Shown here: piece by piece, positions 40,918 through 51,100 of the stretch
Numbering within the stretch: the first letter of the stretch is position 1
Layout of the letters: each line of letters opens with the position of its first letter
Origin: Micromonospora sp. CPCC 205371
GTDB taxonomy: Bacteria; Actinomycetota; Actinomycetes; Mycobacteriales; Micromonosporaceae
Length of the DNA stretch: 64,000 nt
Direction: 5' to 3'
Assembly (NCBI RefSeq): GCF_026130045.1
Contig: NZ_JAIBNX010000005.1
Span: forward strand, 55,833 to 119,832
Made by a program: the position numbers and the translations under genes
Notes under the pieces: model-generated
Seen by the model: only the letters and a program-made list of their open reading frames with translations
Told to the model about the DNA's origin: nothing
Database searches by the model: none

Positions 40918-42879
40918 ATGAGCAAGCTGGGCACGATTCTCGACCAGATCGACTCGGGCACAATGTTGCTGCCTGAGTTCCAGCGTGGCTACGTGTGGAA
41001 CCGTGACCAGGTACGTGGGCTGATGCGCTCGCTCTATCTCGGCTACCCGGTCGGTGCCCTGCTGGTGTGGGAAACCGAGACCGACCCCGGCTCGGTGCGC
41101 GGAACAGGGCAGGTCGGCGGCGGTGTCAAGCTGCTCCTTCTCGACGGCCAACAACGGATCACTTCGCTGTACGGGGTCATCCGTGGCCGTCCCCCGGCCT
41201 TCTTCGAAGGGGACGCCGCCGCGTTCACTGGCCTGCGCTTCAACGTCGAGGAGCAGACCTTCGAGTTCTACGCGCCGGCGAAGATGAAGGGCGACCCAAG
41301 GTGGGTCGACGTCACGGCGCTGTTCGTCGATGGCCTGGAGCAGCAGATCGAGCGGTTGCATCGGGAGCCGGCGGTTGCACCGATGATCGTGACCTACATG
41401 ACCCGGCTCAGCAAGCTGCGCAACATGCTCGAGCGGGAGTTCCACCAGGAGAAGATCACCGGGGCGGACAAGGGCATCGACGCCGTCGTCGAGATCTTCA
41501 ACCGGGTTAACTCGGGTGGCACCAAGCTGTCGAAGGGCGACCTGGCCCTGGCGAAGCTTTGCGCCGACTGGCCCGAGGCGCGGGCCACCATGCGCGAACA
41601 CTTGCGGGCATGGGGCAAAGCGGGCTACGAATTCAACCTGGACTGGCTGCTGCGCAACGTCAACGCCGTCGCCACCGGCCGGGCGCAGTTCGAGGCGTTG
41701 GAACACGTCTCGTCCGACGACTTCGCCGCCGCGTTGAGCGCGTCGGCCAAGTACATCAGTGGCTTCCTGGACGTGGTGTCCGGTCGGCTCGGCCTGGACC
41801 ACAACCGGGTCCTGATGGGCCGGTACGCGATCCCCGTGGTGACCCGTTTCCTGTACCGCAACGGCGGCGGCTTCGCCGACGGGGCGCAGCGCGACCGGAT
41901 GCTGTTCTGGTACGTGCAGTCCGCCCTCCGCGGCCGGTTCGCCGGCTCCACGGAGACCGTGCTGACCCAGGACTACGACGCGCTCAACCGAGACGGCATC
42001 GACGGGTTGATCGCTAGCCTCACCCGGTGGCGCGGTGGCAACCTCACCATCGACGGCCAAGACTTCGAGGGCTTCGGCAGAGGCTCCCGGTTCTACCCGC
42101 TGCTGTACCTGCTGACCCGGGTGCTCGACGCCCGCGACTTCGGCACCGGCCTGCCACTGAAAAGCGAGATGCTCGGACACCTCACCTCCCTCCAGGTGCA
42201 CCACATCTTCCCCAAGGCGTTGCTCTACAAGAGCGGCTACCAGCGGGCCGAGGTCAACGCAGTGGCCAACTTCTGTTTCCTGACCCAGCAGACCAACCTG
42301 TCGATCGGAAAGCGCGCGCCTGAGGACTACTTCGCCGAGGTGCAGGAAAAGCATCCCGGCGCGTTGGAGAGCCAGTGGATCCCGATGGACCGGGAGCTGT
42401 GGAAGGCCGACAACTATCTCGACTTCCTCGCCGCTCGACGAGAGTTGCTAGCTGGCGCAGCTAACAGCTTCCTCGCCGAGTTGCGGGACGGGGTCAAGCC
42501 CACCGGCGAGCCGTTGCGACCGATGATCGTGGTAACCGACGAGGACATTGAGGACGACCGCGCTCGGCAGGTGCGCGACCTGGTGGCCGAGCTGTCGTCC
42601 CTCGGCTGCTCTGAACCGGAGCTGGACACGGAGATCGCCGACCCACAGAACGGAAAACCGCTGGCCGTCGCCGAAGCGTTCTGGCCGGACGGCCTCCAGC
42701 CCGGACTCGGCGAACCAGTCGTGCTCGAACTCGACCCCGGCAGCAAGCTAGCCCGCCTCGGCGAGCTGGGCTACCAGGTGTTCACCTCTCCCGACGCCCT
42801 TCGTGGCTTCATCGTCCGCCGCAACGAGCAAAACGCCGGCAACGCCGACGAGCCTAGCCCAGCAAGAACTGCCGACTGA
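40918..42879 (+). CDS. GmrSD-like DUF262-HNH type IV restriction protein, 653 aa
   Basis: The ATG at 40918 is preceded by GGGAG seven bases upstream and is preferred over the ATG at 40900. The N-terminal DUF262 (GmrS-like, ParB-related nucleotide-using) domain shows LLPEFQRGYVWNRDQVRGLM, YPVGALLVWE and LLLDGQQRITSLYGV (the DGQQR motif). The C-terminal part has the HNH-type nuclease (SLQVHHIFPKALLYKSGY, ANFCFLTQQTNLSIGKR; about residues 425-465). About 150 extra residues follow. Related enzymes cut phage DNA carrying sugar-modified cytosines, using NTP. It runs convergent to the TIR gene. Confidence 0.9.
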   Translation: MSKLGTILDQIDSGTMLLPEFQRGYVWNRDQVRGLMRSLYLGYPVGALLVWETETDPGSVRGTGQVGGGVKLLLLDGQQRITSLYGVIRGRPPAFFEGDAAAFTGLRFNVEEQTFEFYAPAKMKGDPRWVDVTALFVDGLEQQIERLHREPAVAPMIVTYMTRLSKLRNMLEREFHQEKITGADKGIDAVVEIFNRVNSGGTKLSKGDLALAKLCADWPEARATMREHLRAWGKAGYEFNLDWLLRNVNAVATGRAQFEALEHVSSDDFAAALSASAKYISGFLDVVSGRLGLDHNRVLMGRYAIPVVTRFLYRNGGGFADGAQRDRMLFWYVQSALRGRFAGSTETVLTQDYDALNRDGIDGLIASLTRWRGGNLTIDGQDFEGFGRGSRFYPLLYLLTRVLDARDFGTGLPLKSEMLGHLTSLQVHHIFPKALLYKSGYQRAEVNAVANFCFLTQQTNLSIGKRAPEDYFAEVQEKHPGALESQWIPMDRELWKADNYLDFLAARRELLAGAANSFLAELRDGVKPTGEPLRPMIVVTDEDIEDDRARQVRDLVAELSSLGCSEPELDTEIADPQNGKPLAVAEAFWPDGLQPGLGEPVVLELDPGSKLARLGELGYQVFTSPDALRGFIVRRNEQNAGNADEPSPARTAD

Positions 42880-42958
42880 GCAGAGCAAGCCATCCCGACG
42901 GCGCCAGCCCACAGGTCGCCAGCGGCGGTGCTGCTCGGCTTCGGGGGCCTGCAGCAGG

Positions 42959-43696
42959 TCACGTGACATGAAGGCGCTCGATCGCGGCCAGCAGGATGCG
43001 CACGCTGGCGTCCGGGTCCTCGTACCAACGCAGGAACTGCAGGTCGCGCAGGCTGCGTCCCGCACCGATCGGTGTATCAGGGACCGCGGCGTCGCTGAGC
43101 AAGACCGGCATGAACCAGCCGCTGTCAGTGGGGCGGAGCCTAAGCTGCTCCACAGCGAGGATGATTTCCTCACGCATGTACGATCGCGCTCGGCCTTCGC
43201 TGTGCTGAGAGAAGCACGCGATGAAGCCGGCTCCGTTCTCGATGGCCCGGCGGATGGTGGTCTTCCAGTCATCGCCTGGTAGGAGTCGGTCAACGTCACG
43301 CCAGGTCCGCACACCGGCAGCCTCCAGGGCACTGCACAATGCGTTCACCTCGCGATCATCATCGTGAACGTAGGAGACGAACACGCCGATGGATCCGACT
43401 GTTCGGCGGCGGCGGGCCGCTTCCGCGAGGCGTCGGCCCTCGTCAGTCAAGGTCACTTTCGGGCCGAGGCTGATTGCCAGTCCGCCGCCGTCGAGGGTAT
43501 ACGTCATGCCGGCGATGAGACCGAGATCGACCAGCTCAAGGTACGGCTCTGGCGCAGAGTCGTCGAACCACGCCGGGTGCTCGTCAACATGCAACTCGGG
43601 ACGTCGATTGAGTAGGTCGATCAGAAGGTCCACGTGATAGTCCTGGACCGACACGTCAGGATCGCTGAATCGGCTCACCCGCAGCACCGTACACAT
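42959..43696 (-). CDS. TIR-domain protein, 245 aa
   Basis: ATG 43696 is used (the frame opens at a GTG 27 bases upstream). The N-terminal ~105 residues are unknown, with a winged-helix-like run (ELVDLGLIAGMTYTLDGG, KVTLTDEGRRLAEAAR). The C-terminal ~140 residues form a TIR/TIR_2 domain: IGVFVSYVHDDDREVNAL (strand A/box 1), AGVRTWRDVDRLLPGDDWK (BB-loop region) and FSQHSEGRARSYMREEIILA, containing the Glu that is catalytic in TIR NADases. It probably depletes NAD+ or makes a signal nucleotide on phage attack. No obvious sensor is coupled to it; the STAND gene at 48-53 kb is the nearest candidate. Confidence 0.85.
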   Translation of the reverse strand: MCTVLRVSRFSDPDVSVQDYHVDLLIDLLNRRPELHVDEHPAWFDDSAPEPYLELVDLGLIAGMTYTLDGGGLAISLGPKVTLTDEGRRLAEAARRRRTVGSIGVFVSYVHDDDREVNALCSALEAAGVRTWRDVDRLLPGDDWKTTIRRAIENGAGFIACFSQHSEGRARSYMREEIILAVEQLRLRPTDSGWFMPVLLSDAAVPDTPIGAGRSLRDLQFLRWYEDPDASVRILLAAIERLHVT

Positions 43697-44501
43697 TCCC
43701 CGAGCTGCGCTGGGCTCCACCACACGCCGAACGTTGCGTCGGTCTCGTCGGGAAGCGACGCTGAGTACGCTCCCACCGTCAAGTCAGCAGCGATGCGGGT
43801 CGTACGGGCAGCACGACGTCGTCGGTAGTGATCAGGTCAGCGTCCTGCCCCGTGGCGGCAGCGGCCAGGTGCCATCCAGCACCACGAACGTCGGATCACC
43901 GCTGTTCAGGCCGCGCTCCCATGTTGCACGGGACCCGCCGACACGAGCCCCCACCCCACATACGAATGCGCCGGGCGGCAGCGCGACGCTAGCGCCTATC
44001 GCGGTGGCAGGGGCCACCCACCAACGATTTCGACCGTTTCGACAGATAGACCCGCGTTCCCATGCGTGACGGGACCTGCCTCTACTCCACACCTGCGCGC
44101 CTGCCCCGCGTCTGTGTCCTGACCAGGGGGTTCGTGGCACGTTCGAAGTGCTGCGGGTCATTGGTGTCGAGCCGCATGGGATTCGGACCTGCGCGTCTCC
44201 GCGATAGACGATCGTGATCGGCTCGTCCGGCTCTGCCCGACTCCGGACCGAGAAAGTTGGCCCAGGCCGGCGGTCTCGTGCGGCCCGGTCGACCCACGGC
44301 AAGCCGATCATCGAGCCGGACGTCTGACCGCGGCGCGTCGAGCTGCCAAGGCGGAGAAGGCCAGGCCGGGCGACGGCCCCGACCCGCATGGCCCCAGTTC
44401 CTCCGCCGTGGACAACGCCGCAATGCGGGCGTACAGCAATGGAATATCCCGGGTGAGATGCTCGGGTGGCAAGCAAGACATCTGAAGGAGGAACGGCGAC
44501 G
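43697..44501. other. Gene-poor region with repeat copy B and tRNA-like T-arm
   Basis: No complete gene can be supported. It holds the repeat described at 43851-44131 and, at 44176-44192 on the minus strand, a T-arm-like string (GGTCCGAATCCC). Minus-strand frames here share short peptides with those at 56.76-56.95 kb, so this is remnant coding or tRNA-associated DNA. A good ribosome binding site for the next gene lies at 44487-44491. Confidence 0.5.
43851..44131. repeat. Repeat copy B of an island-flanking sequence
   Basis: Bases 43851-43939 match 56767-56855 without gaps at 76 of 89 positions (85%, counted by eye) in the same orientation. A further segment (44051-44131) matches the continuation of copy A (56830-56903) and also partly repeats 43912-43940, so copy B contains an internal partial duplication. 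The minus-strand translation GDPTFVVLDGTWPLPPRG is identical in both copies and most substitutions are silent, so the sequence was once protein-coding. Confidence 0.7.
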
Positions 44502-46664
44502 ATGCAGTTGGAGGTCCTGCCGGCGTCGTTCGAGCTGGAGACCAGGCCAGACGTGGTCGGGTACACCTCGCTTCTTCTCGCTCGCGAGGAACACCGCCTG
44601 CTATCCCTTATGGACGCCGGCGATCCGGGCGACGTGGCTCGTAGGCGGTACGAGGCTCAGGTAGGGCTCTACCTGAGCCTGCTTGAGTCGGCGGTCTACG
44701 ACCGGACCGACAAGCTGCTTGGACTGCGCAAGATCGCGCCGCTGCAGGTATCGGTGCGCAACCTCGGGGAGCTCCTGGTCCAGGGCGCGCGGGTGACGAT
44801 TCGGCTCCACGCTCACGGCCAGCGACAGCTTCTCCGAGCGGATCTTGACGAGGCCCTGCTGACCGAGATCCCGATCCCGCCGACGCCTCCTGGAAAGGAA
44901 CAGATCGAAACTGCCGAGGAGCAAAGCGCGGCGTTACGAGCGCGAGCACGGCAGGCGCAGCGGCAAATCGAACTTTCAGAGCAGATCAGGCTATCGCCGC
45001 ACCCGCTCCACCACGGACTGCGCAACGTCGTCGAGCCCGACACCGCCATCACATCCACGGAAGATGAGCGCCTCATCGAGCTGGTCTACCCGGAGTTCGA
45101 TCTCCGGCCTGGGCAAGTCCTTCAACTGCCGGATGTCGCGCTCGATCTCCTTGAGCCCGTGGATGCGACTTGCGAGGCTACCTGGACAGTGACCGCCCGC
45201 AACCATGGCGGCGTCCTCACCGGCCGGTTCGAGCTGTTCACCGTCGCCGACCCGTACGCGCTTGCTCGCACATGGCCGGCGGAGAGTATTGCGCCCCAAA
45301 GCGTTGCCCCAGGTCAGGCACGGACTGCCGACGCGTGCGCCGTCGGCGCTACACGGCCGGCGTGCGCGATACTCGATCACGTGAATCCCTTGCTCCTTGC
45401 CGCGGCTGGCGAGCTGCCGTCGACCAAGCTTCGACGGCGCCTCCGCGACGCGGCTGAGGAGATCGTCGCCCTCGCCCATGACACCTTCGACGACGGTCCC
45501 CGGGCGGTCATCGAGCGGCTCTTCGCGAAGTACCGCGTACCGGTCACGGCCTACTCCGGTGAACCCATGGTGGTGGGGCCACCCCGCGAGTACCGGAAGG
45601 AGATCCGCGACGTGCCCCATCCCACCCGGATGGTCACCAGGACCATGCGGGACTACACCGTCGCCGTCAACTTCGACGGCGACTCCGGCATCGTTCGCGC
45701 GTCGCTCGCTACCTGTCACCACGAACCGCGCTGGCAGGTGCAAGGCAGCCAGATTCGAGCAGTGTTCACGGTCGACCCCACCGTGCCGGCGCCGGAACTC
45801 GAGCGCTGGATCCGCGAGCGGACCGCCGACGCCACCACACACCTGGCGAACACACAGGCGGACCTCGACCACTATCACGAGGAGCTGAACCGCCTGCTGG
45901 AGGACATGGTCCCCAAGATGGTGGCCGTCCGCCTCGCCGGCCAACGGCAGCGCGAGGAACTGAACCTCCCATTCCTCGATCCCCCCGACGATGAGCAGAG
46001 CCCGACGTCGCGGACCGAGCCCGGACGGACCGCCGCCCGCTCGTCCGCCGATGTCGATCTAGACCTGCTTTTCCGGGAGGTCGTCGACGCCGCACAATCC
46101 GCAGCGACCACGCTGGCGACACATGCCCCGCTCGTCGAGGCACTCGGCACCGAAGACCTGCTGCGCTTCCAGCTGTCGCACTTCCTAACCAGCCGGCTAC
46201 CCGAGCCATACCTCTTCACCGCAGAGACGTTCCGCGGGCAAGGCAAGGTCGACATCGCGATTCACTGGAACGGCCGGCTAGTAGGCATCATCGAGTGCAA
46301 GGTATGGCACAGCGAGCGCAAGTTCCGCGAAGGCATCGACCAAGTCCTTAGCTACCTACCCCCCGAGGACACCCGAGTGGCATACGTGGTGTTCATTAAG
46401 CAGCAGACCGTCACCCCAATCATCGAGGTCCTGAGGCGCACCATGTTCGACCACGACAACTGCGCCGACACCGAACTGCCGACGGGAACCGGCCCGATCA
46501 ACTTCGCCTTCCACGCCACCGCCGACCCCGCTCGGCCCATCACGATGGTCCTTCTACCGATGCCACTCGCCACCAGCGCCACCGGCGCCTCGACCGGGCG
46601 CGGGCTCAGAGGCCGCCGACAGCCGCCGATACCGACCGGCGTCGAAAGCATCCAGCAGGCGTGA
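44502..46664 (+). CDS. Large hypothetical protein with C-terminal PD-(D/E)XK nuclease, 720 aa
   Basis: ATG 44502 follows GGAGG by 10 bases. The N-terminal ~480 residues are unknown: YTSLLLAREEHRLLSL, a helical run (AEEQSAALRARARQAQ) and beta-rich immunoglobulin-like stretches (LQVSVRNLGELLVQGARVTI; ATWTVTARNHGGVL). A coiled-coil (HLANTQADLDHYHEELNRLL) leads to the C-terminal nuclease: FRGQGKVDIAIHWNGRLVGI then IECKVWHSERKFREGIDQV, giving D-x(n)-E-x-K plus the Q of the restriction-endonuclease fold (about residues 584-615). It is most likely a DNA nuclease of a defence module; the N-terminal part may sense a protein or sugar. It is followed by a HEPN-like gene on the same strand. Confidence 0.7.
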   Translation: MQLEVLPASFELETRPDVVGYTSLLLAREEHRLLSLMDAGDPGDVARRRYEAQVGLYLSLLESAVYDRTDKLLGLRKIAPLQVSVRNLGELLVQGARVTIRLHAHGQRQLLRADLDEALLTEIPIPPTPPGKEQIETAEEQSAALRARARQAQRQIELSEQIRLSPHPLHHGLRNVVEPDTAITSTEDERLIELVYPEFDLRPGQVLQLPDVALDLLEPVDATCEATWTVTARNHGGVLTGRFELFTVADPYALARTWPAESIAPQSVAPGQARTADACAVGATRPACAILDHVNPLLLAAAGELPSTKLRRRLRDAAEEIVALAHDTFDDGPRAVIERLFAKYRVPVTAYSGEPMVVGPPREYRKEIRDVPHPTRMVTRTMRDYTVAVNFDGDSGIVRASLATCHHEPRWQVQGSQIRAVFTVDPTVPAPELERWIRERTADATTHLANTQADLDHYHEELNRLLEDMVPKMVAVRLAGQRQREELNLPFLDPPDDEQSPTSRTEPGRTAARSSADVDLDLLFREVVDAAQSAATTLATHAPLVEALGTEDLLRFQLSHFLTSRLPEPYLFTAETFRGQGKVDIAIHWNGRLVGIIECKVWHSERKFREGIDQVLSYLPPEDTRVAYVVFIKQQTVTPIIEVLRRTMFDHDNCADTELPTGTGPINFAFHATADPARPITMVLLPMPLATSATGASTGRGLRGRRQPPIPTGVESIQQA

Positions 46665-46813
46665 TGTCGAGGTAATGGAACATCTGGAGGATTGAAGATC
46701 CGAGTCCGAGTACATCAGCAGTAAGCACGATCTCGTGGTTCTATGACAACACTGAATAATTATGCCGCTTTGCGGTCCGCGCTTCAGCGGTAGACCACAG
46801 AAAGGCTGAGGTT

Positions 46814-47992
46814 GTGACCTGGCCCGGCTCGTTCGACCACTCAACGCTATTCGCGACGGCCAACCGGCTCGTCGAGGAGCTGCACGGCTTGCGAACTCGG
46901 CTGCAACACCAAAATGACACCCAGCACATGCAGCACACCGAATGCGCGGACCGTGTCAGAAACCTCGGTCTGTATCTGGAAGCCGCTCTGCAGCAGGCCG
47001 CCAATGACTCCTATCTGGCCGCCTTCGCTACTTTGCGCACAGCGCTGGAACATATGCTGGTGGACCACCTCGTGTTTTCGGGCGCACGTTACATCCGCGT
47101 GTACTCCGGTGTCGATGACGCGACCTGGGCCGAGTGGCAGCGAAAGCGCGGTGCCGGAGAAGCCTTTGCGGGAGTTATCGATTGGGTTCGCAAGAAGAAC
47201 ATGGTCGAAGTCACATATGAGGGCATCCGATCTACCCCAGACGAGCACGGGCAAACCTTTGTCATCAGCCCGCACTACTTCCTGCTCAAGCAATACCAGC
47301 CGTACCTTGGTCCCGCCAGCGCCCAGGCGGAGTTCGACGACGGCATCGGAGACATCGAGGATGATCGCAAGTTCGCCCAAGAGAATGATCATATCTACCG
47401 GACTTATCTGAGTTGGTCGGGCATTAAAAAGAACCTGATGTCGAACGGCTTCGCCGACGAAGGGAGGATCACGAAGCTCGAAGTTCACTACCGCTTCCTT
47501 AGCGCCTTCGTCCATCCACTCGCGGACGTCACAGACGTCGTATACGGCCGTAACAACTTCAACGTCCCGTCCTACGACCACTACAGCAGCGAGCTGATCC
47601 TTCTCTACACCATCGTGTTCGCCGTCGAGGAGATAAGGCACTTCCATGACATGACCCAGAGGCAGCCAACGGTGGGGATCGCAGATTGGACCGCGACGGC
47701 GGAGCTGTGCCGCCGCGCTTGGCAGCTAACCTCTCATCTATGGTTTCCAGGACACGATCCGCACGCATACGACTACGTACAAGAAGCGAACACGAGGGCT
47801 TTTCGCCTTCGCAAGGAAAACCCAACCGCCCCATTCCAGCGCGACAACCCAATGTCCATACCCGCTGCCGAGGTGCGGTACTACCGCGACCCGATGCGGA
47901 GGCTTGTGGCGCTCCACGCCGGTTTTCACGAGATCATGACGGGCTATTCCTACACTTCTCCATGGCCGCGGTCCGACGCACAGTTCCGATAG
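46814..47992 (+). CDS. HEPN/DUF5677-like hypothetical protein, 392 aa
   Basis: Starts at GTG 46814. It is all-helical in character: ATANRLVEELHGLRTRLQHQ, then AAFATLRTALEHMLVDHLVF, which resembles the A-x3-LR-x-x-LE helix of DUF5677/HEPN-type proteins, and later RFLSAFVHPLADVTDVVYG with a conserved-looking His. A classical R-x4-H RNase motif of HEPN toxins is not obvious, so the assignment is tentative. It follows the 720-aa nuclease gene by 149 bases on the same strand and the two may form one module. AT-rich DNA just upstream (46735-46790) may hold a promoter of its own. Confidence 0.5.
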   Translation: MTWPGSFDHSTLFATANRLVEELHGLRTRLQHQNDTQHMQHTECADRVRNLGLYLEAALQQAANDSYLAAFATLRTALEHMLVDHLVFSGARYIRVYSGVDDATWAEWQRKRGAGEAFAGVIDWVRKKNMVEVTYEGIRSTPDEHGQTFVISPHYFLLKQYQPYLGPASAQAEFDDGIGDIEDDRKFAQENDHIYRTYLSWSGIKKNLMSNGFADEGRITKLEVHYRFLSAFVHPLADVTDVVYGRNNFNVPSYDHYSSELILLYTIVFAVEEIRHFHDMTQRQPTVGIADWTATAELCRRAWQLTSHLWFPGHDPHAYDYVQEANTRAFRLRKENPTAPFQRDNPMSIPAAEVRYYRDPMRRLVALHAGFHEIMTGYSYTSPWPRSDAQFR

Positions 47993-48124
47993 TCGAGGTG
48001 CTGAGCCCTTTTCGCGCATTTCGTTCGGTCGGTTCCCCTGTTCTGTAGGATTCGCCGGTTCCGAGTAGGCAGGTTGCCCACCGAACGAGACGACCGTGTG
48101 CCCTCAGGCCGAAAGGCGGTCGGA

Positions 48125-51100
48125 CTAGGCTTCGAGTTGTTGCTGGAGACTTAACGCGTGGTCGTCGCCCGCCGCCGCGAGCCTATCGAGCAGAGTACGG
48201 GCCCTCGACGCGGCCGAACCGCCTGGCAGGTCCGTCAGAACGATTTCTAGCCAGGCCATGACGTAGCGCGATTGGCGACGGATCGATGTAATGTCGTCTC
48301 CAAGCACGCCAAGGTACAACTCGATACCGGTATCGGTGCGCATCAAGCCCGTGCGGCCGAGGAATTCGAGTGCACGGTCAGCCACGTGAGGGCTTGATTG
48401 GTATGTGCGCAGCCATCTGCCCGCTAGCTGAACAGTTTCTTTTAGCGGCCATTGGTTCGCGTTCGCTGGTGGAAGTAACAGTAGCGCGCGATCGAGCCGT
48501 TGTACGTCTTCGTAGTGTGGTTGCTGGCCTCGTCGGCCGGGACCGCGCGACAGGCTTCGCGCCTGCGGGAGAAGGCGGTCCAGCAGCTTAGGCCAGATCT
48601 TGTGTAGTCGCTCGACTCGTGGCGGCGTAAGAGCACGCTCCGGGAGCATCGACAGTAGGCGGTAAAGCTGCTCTGCGACGGGAGCGTACGCCTCGAGAAT
48701 CGCGTCGAGAGCAGCGTCGTCCCCGTCGAGGATTTGTTCGACGGTGGCTTCATCGATTGCCGCCCGCCACATTGACGATCGGCTGTAGTGCCGCCTTGCG
48801 TAGCGGGTCGGCCATACTCGCCGGTCGTAGCCGGTCAGAACGGCGAGCAGATTGCGGGCAGCGGCGCCATGTTCGCATGTGGCCTCGACACCCGCGACCA
48901 GGAGGGTGACCGCGAACGAGGCGCTCGGAAGGTCCAAGATGACGCCGTCAGAGGTGCTGATCAAGTCCTCGAACGGTTCGGGAAGGGTCGCTCGGCTGTA
49001 CCTGTGGCCGGTGTGTGGCCCGAGACCGGCCGTCGCGATCATTCGCCGAGCCGCTGCGAGGACGGCGACGTGGGCGCTGGCGTTGCTCCCGCAGGGGAGA
49101 GACCAGGCACCTCGGAGTGCTGCGACGAGGCGCCTCCGTGCCTCGTCGAATGGAGTTGTGGCGATAGCGCCAATTGCCTGGCAGAGGTTGACGTGGTCTA
49201 CCTGTGCGCGCGCGCAAAGATCGGGGTGGGTCAGCAACGTTGGCAACGCTGTCGCGGTTGACCGATCCGCGCCGATGTCCCACGCCATGTTTGGAACGTA
49301 TCCGTCGTCGGAGTCTGCGGCGTCCTCAGTGCCAAGGACTGGTGGCGCAAGCGTGTCGTAGCGATGCGTGGCGGCAAGGAGCGCGTCGACCGCCGATGCG
49401 AGCTCACCGTCGTGGACCGGCTTCTCCTCCGCGGCGGCGCGGACGACAGCGGCGGCTGCGGCGGCCACGACGTCACCGGGTTTGTATATGCGAAACGCGC
49501 CGGTGGCCTTCTCGTCGGCAAGGGCGTCGACGACTGCCTGCCACACGGTCGTCGCCTCGTCCGGGCTCGCCTCGCCGTCGCGGATCTTGATGGCCTGCAT
49601 CATGATTGCGGCCATCTGGAGGGATTGGACTGCTCTTTCTGCCTCGCCGCTTTCGTCCATTGCTGCGATGAGTTCTGGTGGTTGGTTCACCATGATCGTC
49701 AGGCCGTCGTCACGGGTCTCGGTGACGTATCGGTCCTTGTCCAGCATGTTGGCCCAACCCGTCGCGAAGGGCTCGGACGTGCTGGTGCGAAGCTCGGCGT
49801 GGTTGGCGATGAGGCGCTGCCCGATGCCACGCAGTTCTTCGGTTCGTTCGCCGTCCGACCGTAGAACGAGAGCCACCGCGACGTTCTCAAGCGTCCACGA
49901 CAGTCGCGGGGCGTTGGAGATTGTGAGAGCGATTCCATGCTCGTGGGCGGTTCGGCTTTGTTCGAGGCGCCAAAGGAGCGGATGCTCGAGGAACATATCG
50001 AGCTCTTGGTCAACTACGTCGATCGCGTCCACTAGGACAGAGATGGCCACAGATACGAGGGCTAGGCTGTTGCCGGCGTTGAGGATGTCGTCGCGTATGT
50101 CGGTCGGTGGGTCACCGGCGCGGATGCGTCGGACTCCCCAGGCTCGCAGTGCCATGAGCGCCGACAGAGCGGGACCTGGTCCGACGCTGGTGCGGCGGTG
50201 CCACAGCCACACTGTGCCGGTCCCGGTGTAGTGACGTGGCGCCGGCCACGCGGTCGCGGTGAGTTCGATCTCGTAGATACGTTCGTCATCGTCGCCGAGT
50301 TCCAGTTGCGCTCTGGCAGTGGTCGCAGCGTCTGCGAGGGCACCGACGAGCCGCAGCCCGTGCGCGGGGCTGGCGTCGAGCAACGCGGCGAACGGTCCCA
50401 GGGCGGGGTTGGCCTGATCGTTGCCCAGCGGGAATGCCGGCAGATGTCGCGACTGCGCCAGGTCGTGGCCCCGCACGCCTTCCCGGTCATCAATAAACGA
50501 GCCGGTGACCTCGGGCCGTTCACCGACCTCGTCCTCCGCACCGGTCGTGCGTAATCCGATGCCGAGGTAATACAGACCAGCTAAGCGCAACAGAAGGTCG
50601 GGGCGCGTGCGTGCCAGGTGCTTGCTTGCCGAGGGTGACTCCACAGGACCGGCCACTTCCTCCGGCCGAGTTCGGGCGTGGCGAGCAAGGAATTCGTCGT
50701 GCCGCCCCGCCAGCCTCTCGCCGCAGAAGGCCAGGCCGTTGATGACATGCCCCAGCCGATCGCCCCACTCGTCTGCGCCTGCCCACTGCACCAGCGCGTC
50801 GGGAAGTACATCAGCCGCTTCCAGCGTGCTATCAGGCGAGAGATCCATCTCGGCGGCGGCTTGCAGATGCTCGTGGGCTAGCCGAGCGGCGTGCCCTGTC
50901 GCCGCTGGCGGCACACGATTGGCGTGGGTCGCTAGCAGGTCGACAACTGGTCCGGACAGCGCGACGTCAAGCGGGATGCGTCCCGTGGTGTCGCCGCTGC
51001 GGGGAGTGCGACCGAGTCGCTCGGTCACGTCGATGAGCCGCAGGAGTTCAGCACCGTCGTCGGCGAACAGGTGCGAGGCGAGGATGTCGAGCGCGTTCCG

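Noticed and set aside
40891..42354. 487-codon minus-strand frame opposite the GmrSD-like gene
   Set aside because: Repetitive Val/Gln/Leu-rich sequence without motifs; the plus strand carries DUF262 and HNH signatures.
43832..44566. A 244-codon minus-strand gene before the 720-aa protein
   Set aside because: Only the last ~30 codons are shared with the copy at 56.8 kb; the remainder is low-complexity and the frame overlaps the start and ribosome binding site of the 720-aa gene.
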